Origin: Polytrichum commune | Taxonomy: Eukaryota > Streptophyta > Polytrichopsida > Polytrichales > Polytrichaceae | Reading direction: 5' to 3' | NCBI GenBank assembly: GCA_950295325.1 | Contig: OX485805.1 | Span: 42,926,758-42,990,757 of the forward strand | Length of the DNA: 64,000 nucleotides | Shown: piece by piece, positions 1 through 10,540 of the stretch | Layout of the letters: every line of letters starts with the position of its first letter | How positions within the stretch are numbered: position 1 is the first letter of the stretch | The notes under the pieces: generated by a model | What the model saw: the letters and a program-made list of their open reading frames with translations, nothing else | What the model was told of the DNA's origin: nothing | Database searches by the model: none | Translations under genes and position numbers: made by a program

Positions 1-817
1 AAGCCATAAATTGAACTTTAAATCATTCACGCCCAACTATTACTAACAAGAGGTCAAGCCCTCTTCAAGGCCAACTAGCCTTGGCTCCTAACCTTACATC
101 CATGCACACACACGTGCTCCTATCTTGCTTCTCACGCATCCACACTTATAACACGTGGAGTGCCAAGGAGCACGAAGGAAAGAGAGGATGAGTGAGGGAA
201 GAATGAGGGATTATATAGTGAGTTTGAGGGGTGAGCACCCTCAAGGCTCACGATAAGCCCTCGAGATTTCCTCCTACTTTGTAGGCTCTTATCCTATCTC
301 CTAAGCCTTCCTCCCTCAAATGATCAACAAGGATCCTAATTCAAACATTTAACTAACCTTGGCTTTCTACCTACCACACTTTACCAAGGTTTGTCCTTCT
401 CCTACTTAAATTCACTCCACAAAAGCCTAATGCTTCAAACTAAGTTTTCTTCAAGCTTCACTCTTTTTATATTTTTGTGAATAATCATAAATCACCAAAA
501 CACCACTTGTAATATTTTACAAGTGTTAACAACCAATGTGGACATCAATTTTGGGCTCACAGTCAACCTCTCCACACGCATTGGATGCAATCCTTGGAGA
601 AACATACCAAAAACAGGAAACTCGAAACTCGAGTTGGTAAGTCTATACTTGCCTCTAACACTATATTCGTTAAATTGAGACTTTTTGGGCATTTTGAGAC
701 ATTCACATAAATAAGAACAAGGATAAATGAAACACATATTGGAGAAAGTTGTAAGATGCGAACACTTTGAAGCAGGTGTTTAGACCAAGAACCCCATAAA
801 TAACTCATATTTGTGAT
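1..817. other. AT-rich non-coding DNA
   Basis: No gene is recognisable here. Short overlapping open frames on the minus strand (about 490-810) have no domain-like composition and are not supported by splice signals. The stretch is AT-rich and leads into a tandem repeat. Confidence 0.5.
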
Positions 818-1075
818 GGTTTAGGGTGGGCAATCCAAATCTTAGACCACATTTAAGGGGAAACCTTAAAACATTCATATTATTGCACACAAAATATTAG
901 AGCTTGTATGAATATGGTTTAGGTAGGGCAATCCAAACCATAGATCTTATTGAAGGGTTAATATGTTAACCAATATAATATTACATACAAAATATTCCAA
1001 ACTCATATTTGTGATGGTTTAGGTAGGGCAATCCAAACCTTAGACCATATGGAAGGGGAAATCATGTCTAACTTG
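818..1075. repeat. about 98-bp tandem repeat, nearly three copies
   Basis: The core GGTTTAGGTAGGGCAATCC recurs at 818, 916 and 1016, a period of 98-100 bp. Each core is followed by a related stretch on the theme 'aaaccttagaccatat...gaaggggaa'. The copies have diverged by several substitutions. No coding content is seen. Confidence 0.8.
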
Positions 1076-1224
1076 TATTATTGCAAAAAAAAAACATACA
1101 AAGTGTGGCATGTAAAATGCATATCATGCTAACACCACACATGCATTGGATAGTGCGACCCAAAATGTTCTTGCCTATGGCCCAAAACCCTACGCCTACT
1201 ATGGCCTATCTAGCCTCGGATACT

Positions 1225-1325
1225 ACATCTTTTTCTTTTGCTTCATTTTCTTTTGCTTTTTTTTTCTTTTGCCTCTTTTTCTTTTGCCTCTTTTTCTTTT
1301 GCTGCAGCTTCTTTTGCTCACATTG
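1225..1325. repeat. 15-bp CT-rich microsatellite (CTTTTGCCTCTTTTT type)
   Basis: On the + strand TTTTTCTTTTGCCTC is repeated with variation. On the - strand it reads as AAG/GAG/CAA-rich codons and would encode a Lys/Glu/Gln run if translated. It lies just downstream of the stop of the exon at 1318-1539, so it is either 3' UTR or a frameshifted Lys-rich tail of that gene. Confidence 0.6.
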
Positions 1326-1539
1326 CTTCAACATTCCTGAAAATCTCCGCCCCGCGACTATAGCCATTCTTGGGGTGAACGCCATCAATAACACATTTTG
1401 TATTCCGTCGGCCGCCCGAATTATACGACGAAGAATTCGAATACGATGAAGTGGACTGTCTTGCATTTCTGGTCATGGAGTAGAAACGCTCCAACTCGAT
1501 GGACGCACTAGACCGCATAGGTTTACGGGTGGGAGCAAC
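1318..1539 (-). CDS. 3' exon of an unrecognised gene
   Basis: The exon begins after a clear acceptor (pyrimidine-poor but ending TTGCAG, with GTTGCTCCC following at 1539). It is in phase 0 with the donor of the exon at 1677-2030, so the two join without breaking the frame. It encodes about 73 residues rich in Ser, Asn and Arg, including a Ser/Tyr/Asn-rich stretch, and ends at a TGA at 1318-1320. I recognise no domain. The sequence beyond the stop stays Lys/Glu-rich in the same frame, so the stop could be a late mutation or the true end. Function is unknown. Confidence 0.45.
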   Translation of the reverse strand, partial: VAPTRKPMRSSASIELERFYSMTRNARQSTSSYSNSSSYNSGGRRNTKCVIDGVHPKNGYSRGAEIFRNVEAM

Positions 1540-1676
1540 CTGCAACGCGTCAACGCAAGAACACATGTGTTAGTTTAGGGAGGAAGACCCAAACGTGTCA
1601 CACATTCATTTTTTAAGTGCAAAATGATTGTAATGCGCGGATAACCATGTTTTTTTTGGGGGGGGGGGGGGTTCAC

Positions 1677-2030
1677 CTTGTCACCGGGGGCGTTCCCGTC
1701 GGAGTTGGCGAGGAGGGGCAAGGCATCCCGCAAAGGAATAGGAAGGGTTCCACTCTTCGTAGGCCGAGCGTCCATCCGCAGCCGCCGTTGAGGTGTACTA
1801 CTGCCGCCGGGCCGAGAGGGGGATGTCCGGACGCATTTGCGATTTATGCCTTTGAGCGGTGACGGGGACGCAGATCGCCGGAAGATTTGCTTGGGTGGGG
1901 GGCTATCGACGACGCCGGCGTTAAGAGGCTCCTTGGAGTAGTCGATGGTTGACGCGGCGTCGTAAACGGTCTCGTAGAAGAAGCTCCCCAAGTCTGACTC
2001 GCTGACGACGTCAATCGAGGGCTCCAAACG
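1677..2030 (-). CDS. internal exon of the same unrecognised gene
   Basis: This is a 118-codon open exon. It is bounded by an acceptor (TTTTTGGATCCAG, then CGTTTGG at 2030) and a donor (GACAAG|GTGAAC at 1677/1676), both in phase 0. It starts with an acidic, hydrophobic stretch (RLEPSIDVVSESDLGSFFYE) and continues as a basic, Ser/Pro-rich disordered region. It lies 143 bp downstream of the phosphatase stop codon on the same strand. It may therefore belong to a separate downstream gene or, by alternative splicing, to the phosphatase transcript: a GTACGT donor-like site sits just after the phosphatase stop. No family is recognised. Confidence 0.45.
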
Positions 2031-2173
2031 CTGGATCCAAAATTGGAACAAAACAAAACCCAAGGAAAAGGGGGGAGATAGAGCGCGTGAAAATCAAGAT
2101 ACATATGAAGCGTAAATTACACAAAATGGGCAGGCGCATATACACACACACACATACAAACACACGTACTGTC

Positions 2174-2468
2174 TCAAATGAGCTTGTTAAATTTCGCGTG
2201 AGATAACAACTCTCTGTATAAATGGTCTCGTGGATCCAAGTATCTCTCGCCTATGGGATTATTCCTAACAAAATTGTTTACGGGAAGTCCGCTTCCCCAG
2301 AGCGCCTGGAGGTATTTACTAAGGTCTAACAAAAATCGGTCCCGGACCTTCTCGACCGTCCACGTAGGGCACACTATGAAGTTGGCCGTCGGGTTCAACA
2401 TGTTCTTTGCAGCGCTGTCGTCCACCATGAGCGTGTTCTCGCGGGTGGGGCGGACGTCGTAGGGGACG
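2174..2468 (-). pseudogene. FCP1/NIF-like phosphatase, 3' part (split by element A)
   Basis: This is the C-terminal half of an FCP1-homology (NLI-interacting-factor-type, HAD superfamily) phosphatase domain. It carries the signature TLMVDDSAAKNMLNP, the HAD motif with paired Asp followed by the usual 'kn..NP.N.I' segment. It ends at TGA 2174-2176. The first half is at 9532-10054. Removing element A and one copy of its 5-bp target duplication joins the two in frame: 813 nt, 270 codons plus stop, counted from the acceptor at 10054. Insertion falls between the two catalytic parts of the domain, so no full-length enzyme can be made from this allele. Confidence 0.8.
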
Positions 2469-3440
2469 TGTCGCAACCCTTGCTAGGTCCCTTAACAATC
2501 TTGCCAATTTTCGTTTCTAGCAAAGGTTACGAGCGCTAACCATTCGCATTCCGCCATGCTAATGGATAGCTCCTCTTACCCCGGACCAATTGTTCATAGG
2601 AGGGAACCAACCCTCCTACTTTGCTTTCGGGACTCACCCCTTAATCGGTAACCCATTTCCCCAATGTGGACTTCCATCCATGGAAGTCCAATCCTATGTT
2701 GATCATCGCGTTGCCGGAGCAACACTACAACAACCCGAAGCATACTAGGCAACTATGGCCTCACAATAGGCCAAAGCCCATGGAGGCCTTGCCGTTCGGC
2801 CTCGGGTGGGTGAGGCCACACCACCTCACCCATATAAGCCTCTAGGACTCTACGCGGGGCCCCTACCCCACCGTCAACCAACCTCTTGTCTCTCTACCAA
2901 GAGTTGGGGCCAAGTGGACATTTTCCCTTAGCCGCTGGGCCTAGAAGCCCCCAGCAGCTTCAGACCATCATAACTTCCTTGTATGATGTCTGATCATAAC
3001 AACCAACCACTCCATCTTCATCTACGCTTCACGTAGATGCCGATGGACTCCTCACTTGCCCCATTCGGGCAAGTGGTGAGGAAGTTATGCCTGTTTGAAC
3101 CTTGGCAGTCCCGGGAATCACTCCCAGGCACTGCTGTAGCAGGGCGCTGTCCCGGGACAGCGCCCCACTCAAATGGCCATAACTCCTAGCTCACACCTCG
3201 GATTGAGGTGTTCTTGAGCATTCTAGAATCACCACGCCATGAGCTACGCATAGCTCATGGCCTTACCCTTGTGCCTCCTAGTCTTCGTGGATGGGAGGCG
3301 TTCCCAACGCCCGGGGACCTCATCCACACTAGGATCACTTGGGCCCTCTCACCAACGGTGCCACAAGTCCCGGGTGTCACTCCGGGGTCCCCCTTGTGCC
3401 CATGGTGTTTCGGGCACTCCTCATGGAGAGGTGCGCGACA
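2469..3440 (-). repeat. 3' LTR of element A
   Basis: 972 bp, TG...CA ended. It contains several near-perfect hairpins, including a 22-bp palindrome centred on CCCGGG (3143-3164) and a 24-bp inverted repeat around TAGCTCATGG (3237-3260). Open frames running through the LTR are by-products of its composition. Confidence 0.93.
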
Positions 3441-4239
3441 CTCACCCCCACCAAACGGAGTCGATGCCCTCATCGACTATACTCGTAGTCGGCACACCAA
3501 TTCTCAAGTTGCCATCCTCTATGGTGTGGCATTGTGTTTACCTTAGGGCGCGACCCCCACAATGCTTCTTCAAATTTGGCATAGTCCCAAAGGTGTCGTT
3601 CCTAGGTGGTCCGTTAGCGACCTTGGATCTTTCATCCAAGGACCTAACCTATACTAGACCAACCTACTTTGGGACTCACTTGGGTTGCCCCTCCTTTGGG
3701 GCCTCCCCCGTTAGGCTCCACTAGCCTAACGTGACACATCTAGGCGAGACCTCAACGCTTCCACTAAGTTGTCTCGGTTGCAACTCCGAGATGGCTTTCC
3801 ATTGTTAAGCCACGCCTCGATCGCACGGGGGTGATGCCAAGTCCCGCCCGACTCGGTTCCCACTTTGCTCTTTCGAGACATGGGTTCATGACTCCCATGC
3901 GCCAACTTTCGTTAGCTCGCGGGTAGCACTTTTATGAGCACGCGCCATCACCTTGTCCCCGCCCGGACAAGCCCACAACTAAGAAGTTTCTTGGTTTTAT
4001 CCAAGGCCCCTCCAAGCCATGACCCCCAATTACTCGGCTTACCCAACCTAGTTTGGCATGTCTATTCCCCCTCTTCCACTAACCAAGCACAAGTACAAGA
4101 CTAGGACCTCATCTCCTACTTTTCTCTTTGCACCACTAAAGTTTGGACTTTATTCCCTCAAGCCAAAGAACAAGTTCATGTTGTGGAGTAATTAACCTCG
4201 AAGCTAATTGTGCTACTAGCGTCTCTCCCCCACTAAAGG
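3441..4239 (-). other. 3' non-coding region of element A with polypurine tract
   Basis: This lies between the end of the pol relic and the 3' LTR. Reading on the minus strand it ends in a G-rich tract (TTTGGTGGGGGTGAG, 3441-3455) abutting the LTR, which fits the plus-strand primer of LTR elements. A second G-rich tract (TAGTGGGGGAGAGA) occurs near 4225. The same 800-bp block is present in all full-length copies. Confidence 0.75.
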
Positions 4240-6064
4240 AGATTGATGTCCTCATCAATGCCTACGCTTCATTTTATTGGAATCCTTAGCCTTAGTTTCT
4301 TCAAAGTGCTTCACCAATTCATTGGTGTTCACCATGTCTCTTGCCGCCACCCAAGCGGTTTCTTTCTCATGGTATCCTCACCATTTCACCAAGTACTCCT
4401 TTGTACATTTTCTTTCATTTTCACTTGGGCTTCCTACACTTGAGGATGTCCTCCTACCTCATGTTCCAAATGATCTCCACAAGGTCGGGACGTGGCCTAA
4501 CCACTTGCTTGTGTTCGGGCCACAAGGTGTCGTCCTAAAATGACTTTCGTAATGAGACATGAAATGTCGGATGCACTTTGATCTCGGGCGGTAATTCCAA
4601 CTTATACATGTCCTTGAACACTTGTTCCACAATGGAAAACGAAGCTCCAATTTTGGACATGAACTTTTGGAATGAGGCCTTTTGGGTAAATGAAGTTGTT
4701 CACATTCAACAACATCTTTTGGCCCACCTCATTCTCCACTTTGCGTCTTCCGGCATTGACTTGCACCTCGTAGCACCTTCGGGCTTTCTCCACCAACAAC
4801 TTGGTCATCTCCAAGACTTGTTTACCATCCTTGGCCAAGTCCTCACCATCTTGGTTGAACTCTAGTGTTGAATGTGCCCCCTCGAGAGCTAGGTTAATAG
4901 GTTGGAGCGCATCCACTCCATAAGCCACCACCAAAGACCACCCCTTGGTAGCCAAGTGCGTGGCTACATTGCAATTACACTCCGCTCGACCCACATAGTC
5001 CGCCCAATCTCTTTGGTCCGCCCCCACCAAGTTCCTCAAGTATTGCTTCAAGACTCCATTCACACGCTCCGCTTTCCCATCCATTTGGGAACGCAAGGCC
5101 GTGCTAAACCTTAGTTTCATTCCGACCTCCTTAGAGAAATGCATTGAAAATGCACTTGTGAACTTTGGATCTTGATCCCACACAATCACTTTTGGCAACC
5201 CGTGGTGCCTCAACCATCCTTTGAGAAAAGGCTATGCGGTCTCCAACGCGGTGGCGGTTCCCACAATCGGCACCATGTGTGCCAACTTGGCAAACCGCCC
5301 TACCATCAACAAGATGGCATCATACCCATGTGACTCCGGCAAACTTGTAATCAAGTCCATACACATACTATGCCATGGCTCCAACGGGATAGGCAACGGT
5401 TGCAAGAAGCCGCCTTGCTTTTGATAAGAGGTTCGGTTCACTTGGCACTTTAATTCAAGCCTTCACAAAGTGGGTTATATCCTCCTTTATGCACCGCCAA
5501 TGGTACCTCTTTGACACCATTCTATGGCGGTTTTTTCTTTGTCCTCTATGGCCGGCAATAGGACAATCACATTCTTCCTTCTAAATGGATAGCCTCAACT
5601 TGCCTTGTGGCACATACACCCGACTTTGCTTGCACTTGAACAATCCGTCCACCAACTTAACCTCTTAGAGCACCTTGCTCTTGCGAAGCTTACCTAAAAG
5701 CATTTGTGCTTCGGGGTAGTTAATTTACCCCTCCCGTATCTTGCATCACAAGTTTCCCTCACCGGCACACATTAGCCACAAGGTTTGGATGGTTCTCATT
5801 GCTTGGAACTCTTCCCGTCTACTTAGCGCATCCGGCACCACATTTCCACGGTCCGGTTTGTGGACCAAATCCACCTTCATAAGCGCCAAACTATATATCA
5901 TGCCACCGCAATGACTTGGCGCTCACTTGCGCTTGTATGTCAAAATACTTTTAGGACACATTGTCCATGTAGACCTTTGCTTTGTGCGACCTCAAATAAT
6001 GTCGCCACATCTTCAAGCAATGCACTACGGCAAAGAAGTTCTTTGTCATGAGTTGGTTGTCCTC

Positions 6065-6770
6065 TTTGACAACCATCGAGCCTCAAGCCCCCATATGCAA
6101 TGCCCATCCATCTTACATTAACAATCCACCATTGGCAAAGTTACTCGCCCCCGTATGCACCTCAAAAGGTTTGTCAAACTCCACGAACTTGAGCACGGGC
6201 GGCAAAGAGAACTTGCTCTTAAGCCCCCTAAAGACTTGGTGACAAGGCTAGTCCCACTCTTGGGATAGCCATTTCTTTGACAAGTCGGACAAGGTCGGCC
6301 AACCATCGAGCTTCATGCTCCCATATGCAATGGCCATTTTTTTTTTACATCAACATCCGCCAATGGTAAAGTCACTCGCCCCCGTATGCACCTCAAAAGG
6401 TTTGGCAAACTCCGCAAGCTTGAGCACGGGCGGCAAAGACAACTTGCTCTTAAGCTCCCCAATGGCTTGGTGGCACGGCTCATCCCACTCTTGGGATAGC
6501 CATTTCTTGCACAAGCCGGATAAGGTTCGACAACCATGGAGCTTAATGCTCTCATAAGCAATGGTCATTTATCTTGGATCAACATCCGCCAATGGTAAAG
6601 TCCTTCGCCTCCATGTGCACCTCAAAATACTTATGAAAACCCGGAAACTTAACCACATCTTGTGAAGGGAACTTGCTCTTGAACTTCCCAAAGGCTTGGT
6701 GACCAGGCTCATCCCACTTTTGGGATAGCTATTTCCTCAATAAGTTGAGTAAGGTCTTAGCAACCTTAAA
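6065..6770 (-). repeat. 229-bp tandem repeat in element A, three copies
   Basis: The marker AGCCATTT (+ strand), following CTCTTGGGAT, recurs at 6267, 6498 and (as AGCTATTT) 6727, a period of 229-231. Each unit covers the start of the RNase H domain that is single-copy in the coding element (about 41990-42235). Confidence 0.85.
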
Positions 6771-7569
6771 ACAAATCTAGAATGAAGTGGTGGTAGTAGT
6801 TGGCTAGGACAACCAATGACCTAAGCCTTTTTTGAGTCAAGGGCCAATTCTCCTCTTGGATTGCCTTGACATTCTTCATGTTTGTCCACCAACTTCCTTA
6901 GTCACCACATGCCTCAAGAACTCAATTTCTTGTTGAGCAAAGTTATTTTTCACTCCTTGGCGGTAACTTTTGGGCAACACATTGGCGAATACATCATTGT
7001 ATCTCACCAACATCCCACCAAAGTGGTTTAGGGGAGGCCCATCTTTCCTAGCCTCCCCATAAGTTCTATCGAGTTGCTCCAATTGAACGACGACCATTAT
7101 GTTGGCCATTTTTCATTTGGTCCATTAAGACCAAATTCAACTTGGGTCCTCCTACCATAGGAGTCCTTATCAATTTGAACTTCATCTCTTTGCCATTATG
7201 ACACATCATAATGCACCGCAAGCACACCGGCTTGCACCTCACATCTCTCATGTGAGTTTCAAAGAAGGTGACCTTTTCAATGACATGCACGTCACTTATT
7301 TCACATAGAGTGAAATCTTGACAAAAATCTAATGTCCCACATCAAAAGGTTACATGCATCGCCGCCTCCTTTGCTTCATGCGGTTCGCCCTTTGCAAACC
7401 GTACTTTGGTGGGCTTGCCGGCTCTACCCGTCCGCGAGCCCCAACCCCCTTGTGAGCTTTCGGCTCATGAAAGAGTCCGTTGCCTCTTTGACAACTCATG
7501 AGACATATCTCCCATTCATTTGAGCCTCAAGGTATACATGACTTGGCCTTGGCTTAAGGCTACTAGCCT

Positions 7570-7905
7570 TGGCCACAAAGCCACCATCTAATTCTCCGTC
7601 CACCGCAACAATATGTTTTGGCTCGGTCCGCAAAGCCAACTTTTAACATTTCGTCCGTGGGACGAATTGGTTTAGTGCCACAAAAGCAATTTCCAATAAT
7701 TTGTCCACAAAACAAACATGTTTTCCCTTGATAGCACAAAGCCACCTTCCCACACTCCGTATGCGGCACGAACATGAATTGCCTTGGTAGGACAAACCCA
7801 CCTTCCAACATTCCGTCCGCGGCATGAGTATGATTTGCCTTGGAAGCATAAAGCCACCTTTCAACATTCCGTTAGTGGCACCAACATATTTTGCCTAAGT
7901 AAAAT
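7570..7905 (-). repeat. 56-bp tandem repeat in element A, about six copies
   Basis: The unit runs on the theme 'gccgcggacggaatgtt..' then 'aaggtggctttgt', 'ccaaggcaa'. It derives from the stretch between the gag zinc knuckle and the protease, which occurs once in the coding element (43640-43700). 56 is not a multiple of three, so each added copy breaks the frame. Confidence 0.85.
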
Positions 7906-8545
7906 GAACCAAACAATTTGCACTCATTTCTTTGGGACCAACTTTGGCTAAAGCCACTTGTGGTGATGCGCCGCCAAACTTTTCTTCGGGACCATCGGAT
8001 TCAATGATCTTGCAAACTTGATGATCCCCACCATGTCCTCAAGAAGCCTTGGGGACTTAAACAAGGCATCCACCACCCGCTTTTAAAACCCCACCTAAAA
8101 CGATGCATTTCTTAGAAAGCTCGTCCGTTTTAGGTGTATCCTTCATTTGTGCGTTTGAATAGCGCACATAGGCCTTAAGAGGCCCCGGGTGCCTCATTAG
8201 CACCAAGTTCATTTCAACATCCGAACCTTCGAAGCATCTCGAATTGAAATTTCAATCCAACATTAATACCCTCCAAGGTTTTGGGTGCATTCGGTATTCT
8301 AGGCCCCAAATACTATTTGAGGTTTGCGGGAGCCCTTTCAAAGGACACCTCCATTTTCCTCACCGAATCCACCCTCATGCCCACCATTACCATTAAAATC
8401 AATGGTATGGTCAAACTCCATTTGCACATGATCCTTGTTCCAATTTGAGCCTCACAACCTTTTGGAAACCCCGGGCTCACCATCATAACCCGCATTTTTG
8501 ATACCCATGTTTCCCTCAAAGTGCGAGCTCAAAACTTGGAACCCT

Positions 8546-8557
8546 GCTCTGATACCA
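8546..8557 (-). other. Primer binding site of element A
   Basis: TGGTATCAGAGC on the minus strand, two bases inside the 5' LTR. It matches the usual initiator-Met tRNA primer site of plant LTR elements. Confidence 0.9.
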
Positions 8558-8559
8558 AG

Positions 8560-9531
8560 TGTCGCAACCCTTGCTAGGTCCCTTAACAATCTTGCCAATT
8601 TTCGTTTCTAGCAAAGGTTACGAGCGCTAACCATTCGCATTCCGCCATGCTAATGGATAGCTCCTCTTACCCCGGACCAATTGTTCATAGGAGGGAACCA
8701 ACCCTCCTACTTTGCTTTCGGGACTCACCCCTTAATCGGTAACCCATTTCCCCAATGTGGACTTCCATCCATGGAAGTCCAATCCTATGTTGATCATCGC
8801 GTTGCCGGAGCAACACTACAACAACCCGAAGCATACTAGGCAACTATGGCCTCACAATAGGCCAAAGCCCATGGAGGCCTTGCCGTTCGGCCTCGGGTGG
8901 GTGAGGCCACACCACCTCACCCATATAAGCCTCTAGGACTCTACGCGGGGCCCCTACCCCACCGTCAACCAACCTCTTGTCTCTCTACCAAGAGTTGGGG
9001 CCAAGTGGACATTTTCCCTTAGCCGCTGGGCCTAGAAGCCCCCAGCAGCTTCAGACCATCATAACTTCCTTGTATGATGTCTGATCATAACAACCAACCA
9101 CTCCATCTTCATCTACGCTTCACGTAGATGCCGATGGACTCCTCACTTGCCCCATTCGGGCAAGTGGTGAGGAAGTTATGCCTGTTTGAACCTTGGCAGT
9201 CCCGGGAATCACTCCCAGGCACTGCTGTAGCAGGGCGCTGTCCCGGGACAGCGCCCCACTCAAATGGCCATAACTCCTAGCTCACACCTCGGATTGAGGT
9301 GTTCTTGAGCATTCTAGAATCACCACGCCATGAGCTACGCATAGCTCATGGCCTTACCCTTGTGCCTCCTAGTCTTCGTGGATGGGAGGCGTTCCCAACG
9401 CCCGGGGACCTCATCCACACTAGGATCACTTGGGCCCTCTCACCAACGGTGCCACAAGTCCCGGGTGTCACTCCGGGGTCCCCCTTGTGCCCATGGTGTT
9501 TCGGGCACTCCTCATGGAGAGGTGCGCGACA
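8560..9531 (-). repeat. 5' LTR of element A
   Basis: 972 bp. It reads the same as 2469-3440 wherever I compared it. Its outer end is followed by the target duplication GGACG. Confidence 0.93.
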
Positions 9532-10054
9532 GGACGCCTATCAAGGACGGTCGCTGGTCCCAAAAAATGGGCTTCAAGACCTTGAGGTATTGGGGGGAAG
9601 CGGGGTTGTTTGGTTTTTTGACGACTTTGCCGTCCTGTGTGTACAATATTCTACAGGCTTCCTGTGCTAGGACCATGCAGGGGGGCTCGATGCCCTTGAA
9701 AATGAACTCCACGACCGCATTGGTGTTCTCGGCCGTCATGGAGCTCCACACGACCACCCACCATCGTTGTTGGGCGATCTGGAGGAAGGTCCGAAGCCAC
9801 GGGCGGAGGTGAACTAGTTTGCTCTTTATGAACGTGGGCGGCCCGTCGTAATTAGCGTCCTCGGGCTTGCAAAAGGGCACCGTGGGGGTCCTAGGGCAAT
9901 GAACGCATTGGACGAGGACCCCGTTCAGGTCTAACACCAGGAATCGTTTCTTCGGCAGCGGGGGCGGGGCGGGTAAAACCGGGGCCGCCGCCGCGCTGCC
10001 CTCTCCGCTCCTTGGGGAAGAGCGTCGGGGAGCCGCTACGCTATGCTCCGAGCC
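9532..10054 (-). pseudogene. FCP1/NIF-like phosphatase, 5' part (split by element A)
   Basis: Minus-strand exon starting after an acceptor (TATCCGCAG|G at 10055/10054) at a codon boundary. It encodes a Pro/Ala/Ser-rich lead, then the FCP1-homology core: KKRFLVLDLNGVL, then KLVHLRPWLRTFL and VVVWSSMTAENTNAVVEFIF, which are hallmarks of the NIF family. These enzymes dephosphorylate Ser/Thr, for example on the RNA polymerase II tail. Here the nucleophile motif DxDx is DLNG, with the second Asp replaced by Asn as in a plant subgroup, so activity is uncertain even before the insertion. The domain continues at 2468 after element A. No initiating ATG exon was found between here and gene J, so the first exon is missing or unrecognised. 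Confidence 0.8.
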
Positions 10055-10341
10055 CTGCGGATACGAGCGAGAGAAAACGGGGGCGACTTATGTCATGCTA
10101 TGTCCAAACGAAGCATTAAGGAAACGAGCGTTCTCGGTGCAAACACAAAAGCATTTGATTCATTTTGGAGGGGGTGCAACAAGGGATACAAGGGATACAA
10201 GAGCATACAAAATACATTCAAACACAATATACAAGTATATAGGAGTCAAAAATGGTGATTATATTATATACAATGCTCTATGTACATCTTGATTGGGGGA
10301 GCCGCGTTGAACGATGCGTTCAAACTAGCCTACTTCTACAT
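10055..10341. other. Spacer or intron upstream of the phosphatase exon
   Basis: No gene recognised. It ends in a good splice acceptor for the phosphatase exon and lies just downstream of gene J on the same strand. The first phosphatase exon may lie here or further upstream, but I found no convincing ATG. Confidence 0.4.
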
Positions 10342-10540
10342 CTAGAAAAAATTGAAGAGACGGGCCGCCGTGATGAAGACTTCGTTGCAAAGCCGGGGGT
10401 AGGTGGACGAACGAATGGTCGCTGGGGGTGACGAAGGGCGCGAGTGCCGGGGGGGGCCTAAGTTCGTCCTAGCTAGGGGACACGACCAAGGCAAGAAGTC
10501 AAAGACCCAGGAAGTTTGGGTCGGCCGACCCAAACTGAGT
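10342..10540 (-). CDS. Possible 3' end of gene J
   Basis: The minus-strand open frame crosses one copy of the dyad (10513-10536) and ends in RLCNEVFITAARLFNFF before a TAG. It may be a terminal exon of gene J or 3' UTR. No splice pair was settled, so this is a weak call. Confidence 0.2.

Larger units (their letters stand above)
4240..8540 (-). pseudogene. Degenerate gag-pol interior of element A
   Basis: From 5' to 3' on the minus strand there are: a gag N-terminal remnant (8230-8520); a block of 56-bp repeats where the zinc knuckle should be (about 7570-7905); a protease-flank remnant (7070-7520); short reverse-transcriptase pieces (6740-7110); 229-bp repeats covering the start of RNase H (6065-6770); RNase H and integrase zinc-region pieces (5230-6060); an integrase core remnant with DQDPKF and a changed DG..ERVN motif (4602-5213); and a chromodomain-linker tail. 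Each piece aligns with the coding element at 39.4-44.7 kb, but frames are broken throughout and most of the RT core is missing. Confidence 0.8.
2469..9531 (-). mobile_element. Element A: non-autonomous Ty3/gypsy-type LTR retrotransposon
   Basis: This is a complete element on the minus strand. It has two 972-bp LTRs (2469-3440 and 8560-9531) that start TGTCGCAACC, end GTGCGCGACA and show no difference that I could see. The 5-bp target duplication GGACG is at 2464-2468 and 9532-9536. A primer site (TGGTATCAGAGC on the minus strand) is at 8546-8557, and a G-rich polypurine tract lies against the 3' LTR. The interior holds only decayed gag, protease, RNase H, integrase and chromodomain-linker pieces with many stops and frameshifts. 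Matching LTRs together with dead coding regions imply recent movement by another element's enzymes. Confidence 0.93.

Noticed and set aside
1655-1672. Long G run as a regulatory G-quadruplex
   Set aside because: A single homopolymer run just inside an intron; it may be a sequencing-prone tract and nothing else supports a role.
3208-3724. Repeated open frames in LTRs and adjoining DNA (112 and 155 codons)
   Set aside because: They recur in every copy because the LTR is conserved as DNA, span the LTR-interior junction, and have low-complexity, non-domain sequence.
8546-8557. Possible tRNA gene fragment
   Set aside because: TGGTATCAGAGC here is the primer site next to an LTR, with no cloverleaf around it.
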